The notes beneath the pieces were generated by a model. The model worked only from the letters and a program-made list of their open reading frames with translations, did not search any database and was not told the origin of the DNA. Shown here one piece after another: positions 15,928 to 24,109 of a stretch of 64,000 nucleotides of DNA; position 1 is the first letter of the stretch, and every line of letters begins with the position of its first letter. Source of the stretch: Paracidovorax wautersii (GTDB lineage: Bacteria > Pseudomonadota > Gammaproteobacteria > Burkholderiales > Burkholderiaceae_C). Position numbers and translations under genes: made by a program. Where the stretch lies: contig NZ_FONX01000008.1 in assembly GCF_900113035.1 (NCBI RefSeq), forward strand, positions 62,001 through 126,000. The letters are read 5' to 3'.

Positions 15928-17400
15928 GTGCGTTCCACTCCCTCGTTTTCTGCCGCCTCCAGCCGCTTCGGCGCCGGAGCGATGGCGCTCGCCCTGCTGG
16001 CGGGCTGCGCCGCGCCCGGCCCCGGCACCCAGCGGCCCGCCACGCAGGCGGTGGCGCCCGCCTGGACCGCCCCCGTGCCCCAGGGGCCGGCAGCGCCCGA
16101 CCTGCGGGCCTGGTGGAAGCACTTCCACGATCCGGCGCTCGACGCGCTGGTGGACGAGGCGCTCGCGCGCAACGTGGACCTCGCCATCGCCGGCCACCGC
16201 CTGCGCGAAGCCCGCCTGCAGGCCGGCCGCGCGGCCGTGCAGTTCCGCCCCTCGTTCAGCGCGGGCGCACGCACCCTGCAGGACATCACCGCTACCGACA
16301 CCTACTTCCACGCCAGCATCGACATGATCTGGGAGCTGGGCCTGTTCGGCGCGGGCGACAGCATCCGCTCCGCCGCGCGTGCCGAGGCCGATGCCTCCCA
16401 GGCCGACGCGCAGGGCGTGCGCGTGGCCGTGGTGGCCGACGTGGTGCGCAACTACCTCGACCTGCAGGCCGCCCGCCGCCAGCTGCGGCTGCTGGACGCC
16501 ACTGCCCGCATCGACGACCGGGCCGTCGCCCTGGCCGACGTGCGCCAGCGCACCCAGACGGGCACGGCCGACGAGATTGCCCAGGCCCGCGCCCAGTCGG
16601 CCCAGACCCTGGCCGCCCGCGCCACGGCCGAAGAAGCCCGCGCCCGCGCCGCCCAGGCCCTGGCCGTGCTGCTGGGCCGCCAGGCACCCGATCCGGCCTG
16701 GCTCGCCCCCTCGGCGCCCGACGCCGTGGCCCTCGCGCCCTTCGCCTTCCAGACCCTGCCCGCCGATCTGGTCCGCACCCGTCCCGACGTGCAGGCCGCC
16801 GAGGCGGCCGTGCGTAAGGCCGAAGCCGCCCTGGGCCTGGCCCGCTCCGAGCTGTACCCGCGCATCTCCATCGCGGGCTCGCTGCTCTACTCCTACAACC
16901 TGACCCAGAACCGCCGCACCACCAGCGACGACATGCCGGCCATCGGCCCGGTGATCGACGTGCCGATCTTCGACTGGGGCCGCCGGCGCATGCAGGTCGA
17001 TGCGCAGCAGGAGGCGCTGCAGGCCGCGCTGCTCGGCCAGGAACGCGCCCTGCGCGCCGCCGTGGCCGAGGCCGAAGGCGCTCTGGCCGCGCTGGCCGCC
17101 CAGCAGGCCCGCGCCGATGCGCTGGCCACGGTCACCCGCACCTGGCAGCAGCGCAACGATGCGGCTGGCACGCGCGCCCGGCTGGGCCTGTCCAGCGAAT
17201 ACGACGGCCTGGCCGCACGGCGCGCCCTGCTGCAGGCCGAAGCCGACCAGGCCACCGCCAACGATGCGCGCGCGCTCGCCTTCGTCGCGCTCTACAAGGC
17301 GCTGGGCGGCGCGCCGCTGCCGGCCGAGAGCGATGCCGCCGCGGCGCAGGCACCGCAGACGCCTGCGCAGGTGCCCGGCGCCCGGCCGGAGGCTTCATGA
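15928..17400 (+). CDS. TolC/NodT-family outer membrane factor lipoprotein
   Basis: About 490 residues from the GTG at 15928, which gives a full lipoprotein signal (MRSTPSFSAASSRFG, then the core, lipobox LAGC with Cys27). An ATG at 15982 would leave only a stub of the signal. Two OEP domains follow: long Ala-rich helical hairpins, the WWKHFHDPALDALVDEALA block, RPDVQAAEAAVRKAEA and the second-half PVIDVPIFDWGRR motif. It forms the outer membrane channel of a tripartite pump. The stop overlaps the permease start (ATGA). It is the first gene of the four-gene pump operon. Confidence 0.92.
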   Translation: MRSTPSFSAASSRFGAGAMALALLAGCAAPGPGTQRPATQAVAPAWTAPVPQGPAAPDLRAWWKHFHDPALDALVDEALARNVDLAIAGHRLREARLQAGRAAVQFRPSFSAGARTLQDITATDTYFHASIDMIWELGLFGAGDSIRSAARAEADASQADAQGVRVAVVADVVRNYLDLQAARRQLRLLDATARIDDRAVALADVRQRTQTGTADEIAQARAQSAQTLAARATAEEARARAAQALAVLLGRQAPDPAWLAPSAPDAVALAPFAFQTLPADLVRTRPDVQAAEAAVRKAEAALGLARSELYPRISIAGSLLYSYNLTQNRRTTSDDMPAIGPVIDVPIFDWGRRRMQVDAQQEALQAALLGQERALRAAVAEAEGALAALAAQQARADALATVTRTWQQRNDAAGTRARLGLSSEYDGLAARRALLQAEADQATANDARALAFVALYKALGGAPLPAESDAAAAQAPQTPAQVPGARPEAS

Positions 17401-18533
17401 TCGCGCTGGCCCGCAAGACCCTCATTCACGAGTGGCGCCGCTTCGTGCCCGCCGTGTTCGCCGTGGGCTTCTCGTGCGTGCTGCTGTCGGTGCAGGCGGC
17501 GCTGGTGCTGGGCATCTTCGGCAGCGCCGCCGTCTACGTGCGCGCCTCGGGCGCCGATCTCTGGGCCGGCTACCCCGGCACGCAGAGCGTGAACTTCGGC
17601 CGCGCCATCGGCCAGGACGTGAACCTGCGCCTGGCCATGGACCCGGCCGTGACCGCCACCGAGCCCTACCTCTGGGTGGACGGCGACTGGCGCAGCAGCC
17701 AGGGCAGCGGCGGCGGCGTGTCGGTCTATGTGTCCGGCATCCGCACGGCGGCCGACGGCATGCTGTTCTCGCGCCTGCTCGCGCCCTGGCAGCGCGCCGC
17801 GCTGCGCGACCCGGGCGCGGTCATCGTGGACCGCGAAGACCTCTCCACGCTGGACACCACCGTCGGCGGCCGGGCCTGGATCAATGCCCACCCCGTGCAC
17901 GTGGTGGCCGCCGTCGATGGCCTGCGCGGCCTGGGCGGCGTGAACGTGATCACCTCCATCGATTCGGCCCGCGAGATCGCGGGCAGCGAAGGCTCCGCCG
18001 GCCCCACCTACGTGGTGGCCCGCACGCAGACACCGGCACAGGCGGCCCAGGTGCAGGCGCGCCTGGCGGCCGGTGCGCCCGGCTTCGGCCCCTTCGAGGT
18101 CTGGACGGCCAAGGACTTCGCCCGCCGCTCGCAACTCTACTGGCTGCTCGACACGGGCGCCGGCGTGGCCGTGCTCTTCATGGTCGGCATCGTCTGCCTG
18201 GTGGGCACGGTGGTCACCAGCCAGTCGCTGATGGGCGTGGTGGCCGGCTCGGCCCGCGAATACGCCGTGCTCAACGCCCTGGGCGTGAGCCGCCGCGCGC
18301 TGGGGCGCCTGGTGGTCGAACAGGCCTGCTGGATCGGCGGGCTGGGCCTGCTGCTGGGGGGCGCGGCCAGCGCCGCCCTGCTGGTGCTGGCCAACACCTA
18401 CGGCGTGCCGGTGGCCATGACGCCGCTCACCGCCGCCGCCTGCGCCCTGCTGGTCGGGGCCGTGACCCTGCTCTCGGGCCTCTTCGCCATGCGCGGCCTC
18501 ATGGCCGCCGACCCTGCCCTGCTGCTGCGATGA
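17397..18533 (+). CDS. ABC transporter permease (FtsX/DevC-like)
   Basis: A 378-residue permease. One membrane helix (residues about 18-42) is followed by a periplasmic domain of around 200 residues and three C-terminal helices (from about 258), the MacB/FtsX/DevC layout. LTLL-like FtsX features (AVLNALGVSRRALGRLVVEQ) are visible near the second helix. It overlaps both neighbours by ATGA, so all three are coupled. With a TolC-like channel, an ATPase and an adaptor in one operon, it is the inner membrane part of an ABC-type efflux or secretion pump. Confidence 0.92.
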   Translation: MIALARKTLIHEWRRFVPAVFAVGFSCVLLSVQAALVLGIFGSAAVYVRASGADLWAGYPGTQSVNFGRAIGQDVNLRLAMDPAVTATEPYLWVDGDWRSSQGSGGGVSVYVSGIRTAADGMLFSRLLAPWQRAALRDPGAVIVDREDLSTLDTTVGGRAWINAHPVHVVAAVDGLRGLGGVNVITSIDSAREIAGSEGSAGPTYVVARTQTPAQAAQVQARLAAGAPGFGPFEVWTAKDFARRSQLYWLLDTGAGVAVLFMVGIVCLVGTVVTSQSLMGVVAGSAREYAVLNALGVSRRALGRLVVEQACWIGGLGLLLGGAASAALLVLANTYGVPVAMTPLTAAACALLVGAVTLLSGLFAMRGLMAADPALLLR

Positions 18534-19300
18534 CGTCCTCCGCCCCCCGCCCCTCCCTCGGCGCCGCCGGCCGCGTGCAGCGCGGCACGCCCAGCCTGCA
18601 GGCCATCGACCTGCACAAGTCCTTCGTCTCCGGCGTGGTGCAGGTGCAGGTGCTGCGCCAGATGAACCTGTCGATCCACGCGGGCGAGCTCACCCTCATC
18701 TCGGGCCCCTCGGGCTGCGGCAAGAGCACGCTGCTGTCGCTGCTGTCGGCGCTGCAGAAGCCCGACTCGGGCACGATCCGCGCCCTCGGCAAGGACCTCG
18801 CCTCGCTGGACGCGCGGGCGCTGGAGCGCTTCCGGCTGCACCACACGGGCTTCGTCTTCCAGGGCTTCAACCTATTTCCGGCGCTCACCTCGCTCGAACA
18901 GGTGCAGCTGCCGCTGGGCTACCTGGGCCTGAGCGCCAGCGAAAGCCTGCAGCGCGCGCAGGATGCGCTGGACGAGGTCGGCCTCATGCAGCGTGCCCAC
19001 ATGCGCCCGGCGCAGCTCTCGGGCGGCGAGAAGCAGCGCGTGGCCATCGCCCGCGCCATCGCCAAGTCGCCGCAGCTGCTCTTCGCCGACGAACCCACCA
19101 GCGCGCTGGACGCCGACAGCGGCCAGCGCGTGATCGACATCCTCCACCGCATCGCCCGCTCGCATGGCACCACCGTGCTGTGCGTGAGCCATGACCCGCG
19201 CCTCGTCCGGCATGCCGACCGCGTGCTCGGCATGGAAGACGGCGCCATCCGCAGCGACTGGCGCCAGCCGGACGCCGAGCCCGAAGCCACCGCCGCATGA
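18530..19300 (+). CDS. ABC transporter ATP-binding protein (LolD/MacB/DevA type)
   Basis: A 256-residue ATPase. Walker A is GPSGCGKST (residues 59-67), the Q loop is in FVFQGFNLFPALTS, the signature is LSGGEKQRVAIARAI and Walker B is LLFADEPTSALD, followed by the H loop in VSHDPRLVRHADR. The first 20 or so residues (MTSSAPRPSLG onward) are an extra N-terminal tail. It pairs with the permease, with which it shares a 4-base overlap, to drive export. The subfamily is the one that powers mechanotransmission pumps. Confidence 0.94.
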   Translation: MTSSAPRPSLGAAGRVQRGTPSLQAIDLHKSFVSGVVQVQVLRQMNLSIHAGELTLISGPSGCGKSTLLSLLSALQKPDSGTIRALGKDLASLDARALERFRLHHTGFVFQGFNLFPALTSLEQVQLPLGYLGLSASESLQRAQDALDEVGLMQRAHMRPAQLSGGEKQRVAIARAIAKSPQLLFADEPTSALDADSGQRVIDILHRIARSHGTTVLCVSHDPRLVRHADRVLGMEDGAIRSDWRQPDAEPEATAA

Positions 19301-20286
19301 ACCGCCTCACCCACTCCCTCCGGACCGCGCCGCTGCGCACCGCCGCCACCACGGCCGCCCTGGCCGCCGTGCTGCTGACGCTCGCCGCCTGCAACGACCG
19401 CACCCCGCCCGCAGGCGCCGCCGCGGCCTCCGCCAACGGCACGAATGGCGCCAGCGGCAACGGCTCTGCCGGCACGGCGAGCGCCGCATCCGCCAACGTG
19501 GCCGTGGCGCGGGGCCGCATCGAAGTGAAGGGCGGCATGGTCGAACTCGCGCCGCTGCAGGAAGGGCTGGTCGAGTCGGTCGCCGTGCAGGAAGGCCAGC
19601 ACGTCAAGCGCGGCCAGGTGCTGCTGCGCCTCTCGCCCACCGCCTCGCAGGGCGAAGTCAACGTCGCGCAGGCCGAACTGCAGCTCGCCGAAGCGCGCAC
19701 CAATGCCCGCGCCCAGCAGCTGCCCGCGCTGCGCCGCACGGCCGCGCGCCTGGCCGAAGCCAGCGCTGCCGGCGCTGCCGAACCCCAGCGCGCCGAAGAG
19801 GCCGCCCAGGCGGTGCGCACGGCCGAATCCGATGTCGCCATCGCCCGCGCCGAGATCGACGTGGCCCGCCAGCGGCTGGCGCTGCTGCGCAGCCAGCAGG
19901 GCCGGCTGGAACTGCGCGCGCCCGATGACGGCATCGTCGTGCGCGTGAACACGCAGGCCGGCCAGCGCCTGCCGGGCTCCAGCGGGCATCCGGCCATCAC
20001 GCTGCTGCCCCACCGGCCGCTGCAGGTGCGTGCCGAAGTCAACGAAAGCTATATCGCCGCCGTCAAGACCGGCATGCCCGCCACCGTGACCACCGATGGC
20101 GACGCGGCCCCGGTCACGCTGCCGCCCGCCCGCGTGGTGCGCATGAGCCCGGTGCTCGGCGCCGCGCGGCTGCAGGACGAATCCCAGCGCGGCCCCGTGC
20201 GGGTCGTCGAATGCATTCTGGAATTCGACACCCCACCCGCCGATGCACGCCCCGGCCAGACCGTGCGCGTCGCCTTTCACCGCTGA
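19297..20286 (+). CDS. HlyD/MFP-type efflux adaptor lipoprotein
   Basis: A 329-residue periplasmic adaptor. The N terminus is a lipoprotein signal with lipobox LAAC (Cys32), followed by a Gly/Ala/Ser/Asn-rich spacer (residues about 40-65). A biotinyl-lipoyl half-domain (VESVAVQEGQHVKRGQVLLRL), a helical hairpin (AELQLAEARTNARAQ onward) and the second half (LRAPDDGIVVRVNTQAGQRL) complete the family pattern. It joins the permease to the outer membrane channel. It is last in the pump operon and overlaps the ATPase gene by 4 bases. Confidence 0.92.
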   Translation: MNRLTHSLRTAPLRTAATTAALAAVLLTLAACNDRTPPAGAAAASANGTNGASGNGSAGTASAASANVAVARGRIEVKGGMVELAPLQEGLVESVAVQEGQHVKRGQVLLRLSPTASQGEVNVAQAELQLAEARTNARAQQLPALRRTAARLAEASAAGAAEPQRAEEAAQAVRTAESDVAIARAEIDVARQRLALLRSQQGRLELRAPDDGIVVRVNTQAGQRLPGSSGHPAITLLPHRPLQVRAEVNESYIAAVKTGMPATVTTDGDAAPVTLPPARVVRMSPVLGAARLQDESQRGPVRVVECILEFDTPPADARPGQTVRVAFHR

Positions 20287-20315
20287 ACCCACAGCCCCCA
20301 TCGCAGGATTGCCCC

Positions 20316-21083
20316 ATGCAAACCGTTTCCTCCTTCGCCCCCCACGACTCCCTGCGCCGCGTGATCCCCGTGGCGTCCGCCGCTGCCGAACTGCACGGCG
20401 ACACCCCCGCCGGCTGGATGGTCCAGTGCGACTTCGACGGCACCATCAGCACCGCCGACGTGACCGATTCCCTGCTGCAGCGTTTCGGCCAGCCCGGCTG
20501 GCAGGCGCTCGAAGACGCCTGGGAGCGCGGCGAGATCGGCTCGCGCGAATGCATGAAGGGCCAGGTCGCGCTGCTGGACATGGACCGCGCCGAACTCGAC
20601 GCGCACCTGGAGACGATCGAGGTCGATCCGCATTTCGCCACCTTCGTGCGCGAGGCCGAGGCCCTGGGCATGCCCGTGCAGGTGGTGAGCGACGGCATCG
20701 ACTACGCCATCCAGGCCGTGCTGGCGCGCAATGGCCTGGGCCGGCTGCCCGTGATCGCCAACCGCCTGGTGCAGGCCGGCCCGCGCCAGTGGCGCCTGGA
20801 ATCGCCCTGGGCCAGCGGCCGCTGCGCGCGCGCCAGCGGCAACTGCAAGTGCGAGCGCCTGGCCGAGCAGCGCGCGCTGCACGGGCGCGTGCTCTTCGTG
20901 GGCGACAGCACCTCGGACTTCTGCGTCTCCGGCCGCGCCGACTTCGTCTTCGCCAAGTACAAGCTCATCGCCCACTGCGAAAACAACGGCATCGCCCACG
21001 CGCCGTTCCGCGACTTCTCCGGCACGCTGGAGATGCTGCACCAGCTCGACGCGCTGGCCCCCCGCCAGCTGGAGATGGCATGA
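20316..21083 (+). CDS. HAD-superfamily IB phosphatase (MtnX/SerB-like)
   Basis: A 255-residue haloacid dehalogenase-type phosphatase. Motif I is CDFDGTIS with nucleophile Asp39 and acid/base Asp41, motif II is the serine in VVSDGIDYA, and motif III is GDSTSDFCVSGRADFVFAK. The cap contains an SGRCARASGNCKCER segment with four cysteines in about 15 residues (three shown here), unusual for the family and perhaps a metal site. The closest named relatives by pattern are MtnX and phosphoserine phosphatases. It begins a run of overlapping plus-strand genes, so it probably removes a phosphate in the pathway encoded there, not in methionine salvage. Confidence 0.88.
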   Translation: MQTVSSFAPHDSLRRVIPVASAAAELHGDTPAGWMVQCDFDGTISTADVTDSLLQRFGQPGWQALEDAWERGEIGSRECMKGQVALLDMDRAELDAHLETIEVDPHFATFVREAEALGMPVQVVSDGIDYAIQAVLARNGLGRLPVIANRLVQAGPRQWRLESPWASGRCARASGNCKCERLAEQRALHGRVLFVGDSTSDFCVSGRADFVFAKYKLIAHCENNGIAHAPFRDFSGTLEMLHQLDALAPRQLEMA

Positions 21084-22027
21084 ACGCAGCCGCCGCGACC
21101 CTGCGCGCCATGGATGACACGCCCCCGGCCGGCCACGCATCGGCCGCCGCGAGTACGGGCACGGGCACCGCGCACGAATACCTGCTCGAAGGCCACGGCC
21201 CGCTGGCCTCGACCGGCGTGCTGCTGATCCACGGCCTGACCGGCACGCCCAACGAAATGCGCCTGCTGGCCAAGGGCCTGAACCGTGCGGGCTTCACCGT
21301 GCTGGCCGTGCAGCTGGCCGGCCATTGCGGCACGCAGGACGACCTCGTCGCCACGCGCTGGCAGGACTGGGTGGCCAGCGCCCGGCGCGGTGCCGACCGG
21401 CTCATGCAGCACACCGGCCAGCCGGTCATCACCTGCGGCCTCTCGATGGGCGCGCTGCTGGCGCTGGCGCTGGCGATCGAGCGGCCCCGGCAGGTGGCCG
21501 GCGTGGTGGCGCTCTCCACCACCTTCCGCTACGACGGCTGGAGCATTCCGGGCTACACGCGCCTGGCCTTCCTGCTGCCGCTCTTCCGCGCGCTCGGCAT
21601 CGGCCGCCGCAGCGTCTTCATGGAGGCGCCGCCCTACGGCATCAAGGACGAGGCCCTGCGCGAGCGCGTGGTCGCGCAGATGCATTCGGGCGACAGCGCC
21701 GCCGCGGGCCTGCCGGGCAACCCCTGGTGGTCGGTGATCGAGCTGCGCGCCCTCTCGGCCTACGTGAAACGCAACCTGGGCAAGGTGCACGCGCCCTGCC
21801 TGGTGATGCATGCCCGCCACGACGACATCGCCGCCGCCGGCAACGCCCAGGACATCGTGCGCGGCGTGCGCCACGCCCCGGTGGAGCTGGTGCTGCTGGA
21901 CGACAGCTATCACATGATCACCATCGACCGCGACCGCCGCACGGTGCTGGCGCGCACGGTGGCCTTCGCCGAATCGATCGCGCAAAAGCAGCAACACCAG
22001 CCAGGCCAGGAAGGCTCCGCGCCATGA
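21080..22027 (+). CDS. Alpha/beta hydrolase (carboxylesterase/monoacylglycerol lipase type)
   Basis: A 315-residue alpha/beta hydrolase. The HG oxyanion block LLIHGLTGTPNEMR, nucleophile elbow GLSMG, late aspartate in LVMHARHDDIAAAGNA and histidine in DDSYHMITIDRD give a full catalytic triad. This is the Est30-like carboxylesterase layout. It overlaps the phosphatase stop (ATGA) and the next gene, so it is an integral part of the cluster. In context it could hydrolyse an acyl or aminoacyl ester or thioester of the pathway product; the substrate is not evident. Confidence 0.88.
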   Translation: MNAAAATLRAMDDTPPAGHASAAASTGTGTAHEYLLEGHGPLASTGVLLIHGLTGTPNEMRLLAKGLNRAGFTVLAVQLAGHCGTQDDLVATRWQDWVASARRGADRLMQHTGQPVITCGLSMGALLALALAIERPRQVAGVVALSTTFRYDGWSIPGYTRLAFLLPLFRALGIGRRSVFMEAPPYGIKDEALRERVVAQMHSGDSAAAGLPGNPWWSVIELRALSAYVKRNLGKVHAPCLVMHARHDDIAAAGNAQDIVRGVRHAPVELVLLDDSYHMITIDRDRRTVLARTVAFAESIAQKQQHQPGQEGSAP

Positions 22028-22410
22028 CGCCAACGGACGGCGGCGGCATCACGCCGCTGGTGGCCCTGCTATGGCTGCTCAACATGGTGGTGGACACGGG
22101 CGGGCAGCTGGCCTTCAAGGCCGCCGCCACGGCCGACCCGCGCGCGGGCACGGGCCTCGCGCGCTGGATCTGGATGGCGCGCCGGCCCTGGCTCTGGATC
22201 GGCATCGGCTGCTACGTGGCCGAATTCCTCGTCTGGCTGGCCTTCCTCTCGCTGGTGCCGCTCTCGGACGGTGTGCTGCTGGGCTCGATCAACATCGTGG
22301 CCGTGATGGTCGCCGGGCGTTTCCTCTTCCGCGAAAAGCTCTCGCCCATGCGGGTGGCGGGCATCCTGCTGGTGTCGGCGGGCGTGGCCATCGTCGGGCT
22401 CAAGGGGTGA
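22024..22410 (+). CDS. EamA/DMT-type half-transporter, 4 TM (ArnE/ArnF-like), first of a pair
   Basis: A 128-residue membrane protein with four predicted helices (residues about 8-28, 50-75, 80-100 and 105-125). The C-terminal half shows the EamA pattern GSINIVAVMVAGRFLFREKL followed by GILLVSAGVAIVGLKG. Four-helix EamA proteins work as dimers; the ArnE/ArnF pair, for example, flips undecaprenyl-linked aminoarabinose. It overlaps the hydrolase stop by four bases and is followed after 4 bp by a second protein of the same type, so a heterodimeric exporter or flippase is likely. Confidence 0.85.
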   Translation: MTPTDGGGITPLVALLWLLNMVVDTGGQLAFKAAATADPRAGTGLARWIWMARRPWLWIGIGCYVAEFLVWLAFLSLVPLSDGVLLGSINIVAVMVAGRFLFREKLSPMRVAGILLVSAGVAIVGLKG

Positions 22411-22414
22411 TGCC

Positions 22415-22834
22415 ATGAAACGCTTCTATGCCATCGGCTTTCTCATCCTGGTCGCGTTCGACACGCTCGCGCAGATCAGCTTCAAGGTCGCGGGCGAGCA
22501 TGCGCTGCCGCTGGAATTCTCCGGCGCCTGGCTGCTGCGCGTCTTCGGCCAGCCCTGGATCTATGGCGCTTTCGTGGGCTACGTGGGCGCCTTCTTCACC
22601 TGGATGACGCTGCTGGAGCACGCGCCCATCGGCCCGGCCTTCGCGGCCTCGCACCTCGAAGTCGTCTCGGTGCTGGCGCTCTCGGCCATCCTCTTCAACG
22701 AGCCCATCGGCTGGCCGCAGCTGCTGGGCGCCGCGCTGATCGCCGCCGGCATCGCCTGCCTGGCGCGCAGCGAGGCCGAGGAGCAGGCGCCCCCGGCCGC
22801 CCCACCCGCGCCGCCCACGCCCCATGGCGCCTGA
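22415..22834 (+). CDS. EamA/DMT-type half-transporter, 4 TM, second of a pair
   Basis: A 139-residue protein with four helices. MKRFYAIGFLILVAFDTLAQ carries the first, and GPAFAASHLEVVSVLALSA and LFNEPIGWPQLLGAALIAAG match the EamA repeat, including the conserved glutamate before helix four. A Pro/Ala-rich tail ends it. AAGGGG precedes the ATG at 22415. With the preceding gene it makes one complete EamA-type unit. Its end overlaps the aminotransferase gene by 11 bp. Confidence 0.87.
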   Translation: MKRFYAIGFLILVAFDTLAQISFKVAGEHALPLEFSGAWLLRVFGQPWIYGAFVGYVGAFFTWMTLLEHAPIGPAFAASHLEVVSVLALSAILFNEPIGWPQLLGAALIAAGIACLARSEAEEQAPPAAPPAPPTPHGA

Positions 22835-24062
22835 GGCGCCGCCCACCGCCGGCCTGCCGCTGGGCTGGCGCGACCTGCTGCCCGGCGGCGATGCCGATCT
22901 GGGCGGCGCGCTGGCACGCTTCCTGAACGTGCCGGCCGTGCAGGTGGAATGCTCCGGCACCGCCGCGCTGGTGGTGGCCCTCACCGCCCTGCGCACGCGC
23001 GAGCCCGCCCGCGACGAACTCATCGCCCCCGCCTACACCTGCCCGCTGATCGCCCTGGCCGCCGCGCATTGCGGCCTGCGGCTGCACCTCTGCGACCTCA
23101 AACCCTCCAGCCTGGACCTGTGCCCCGACGCGCTCGCCGCGCTCTGCGGCCCGCGCACGCTGGCCGTGCTGCCCACGCACCTGGCGGGCCGGGTGAGCGA
23201 TGTGGCGCCGGTGCGCGCCATCGCCCATGCGGCAGGCGCCTGCGTGATCGAGGACGCCGCCCAGGCCCTGGGCGCGCGCGAGGCGGGCGGCGCCTGCATC
23301 GGCACCACGGGCAGCGACATGGTGTTCTTCAGCATGGCCGTGGGCAAGGGCCTGACGATCTTCGAAGGCGGCGCGCTGGTGGTGGCCGATGCCGGCCTGC
23401 GCGAGGCCTGCGCGCAGGCGGCCCGCAGCGTGGCGCCCTGGCGCTGGGGCTGGGAGCTGCGCCGCAGCGCGGAGCTGCTGGGCTATGCCGCGCTCTACCG
23501 CCCGGCCGGCCTGCCGCTGGCCTACGGGCTGCCGCTGCGCCGGGCGCTGGCGCAGGGCGACCGCATCGCGGCAGCGGGCGACGATTTCGACGATGCCATC
23601 CCGCTGCACCGCGTGGGCCGCTGGCGCCGCGCCGTGGGCGTGCGCGCCCTGGCCCGCCTGCCCGCCTGGCTGGACGAGGGCCGTGCGCGGGCGCAGCAGC
23701 GCACCGCCCTGCTGCGCGAACGCGTGCCGGAGCTGCAGGTGATCGAAGACAGCGCGGCCGTGCCGGGCGCGCAGGGCACCTGGCCCACGCTGCTGGTGCT
23801 GCTGCCCGATGCGGCCAGGCGCGAAGCCGCCATCGCCGCGCTCTGGGGCCAGGGCCTGGGCGTCAGCCTGCCCTTCGTGCATGCGCTGCCGGACTACCCT
23901 CGCTATGCGCGGCACATCGCCAACCAGGAAGGCGGCGGCTGGCCGCAGGCACGGGACTTCGCCGCCCGGGTGCTGGCCATCGGCAACAGCCCCTGGCTGG
24001 ACGACGCCGGCTTCGACCGGATCTGCGCGGTGCTGCGGCAGGCGGTGCGGCCGGGCGCTTGA
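22824..24062 (+). CDS. DegT/DnrJ/EryC1/StrS family PLP-dependent aminotransferase
   Basis: A 412-residue fold-type I enzyme. The phosphate-binding VECSGTAALVVALTAL block, the catalytic aspartate in CVIEDAAQALGAR, and the Schiff-base lysine in FFSMAVGKGLTIFEGGALVV identify the family, which mostly aminates keto-sugars but also includes enzymes acting on cyclitols and small ketones. There is a long central insert, residues about 195-240. It is the last gene of the plus-strand group and overlaps the transporter gene. No sugar-nucleotide or glycosyltransferase genes are nearby, so a non-sugar substrate is quite possible. Confidence 0.9.
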   Translation: MAPEAPPTAGLPLGWRDLLPGGDADLGGALARFLNVPAVQVECSGTAALVVALTALRTREPARDELIAPAYTCPLIALAAAHCGLRLHLCDLKPSSLDLCPDALAALCGPRTLAVLPTHLAGRVSDVAPVRAIAHAAGACVIEDAAQALGAREAGGACIGTTGSDMVFFSMAVGKGLTIFEGGALVVADAGLREACAQAARSVAPWRWGWELRRSAELLGYAALYRPAGLPLAYGLPLRRALAQGDRIAAAGDDFDDAIPLHRVGRWRRAVGVRALARLPAWLDEGRARAQQRTALLRERVPELQVIEDSAAVPGAQGTWPTLLVLLPDAARREAAIAALWGQGLGVSLPFVHALPDYPRYARHIANQEGGGWPQARDFAARVLAIGNSPWLDDAGFDRICAVLRQAVRPGA

Positions 24063-24109
24063 GCACGGCGCCGCGGCCATACGGCCTCACGGCCGCCGCT
24101 TGCGCCCCA

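Noticed and set aside
24063-24109. Terminator between the convergent DegT-type and arginase-fold genes.
   Set aside because: A GCGGCC/GGCCGC pairing exists, but there is no T-run on either strand, so it is not convincing.
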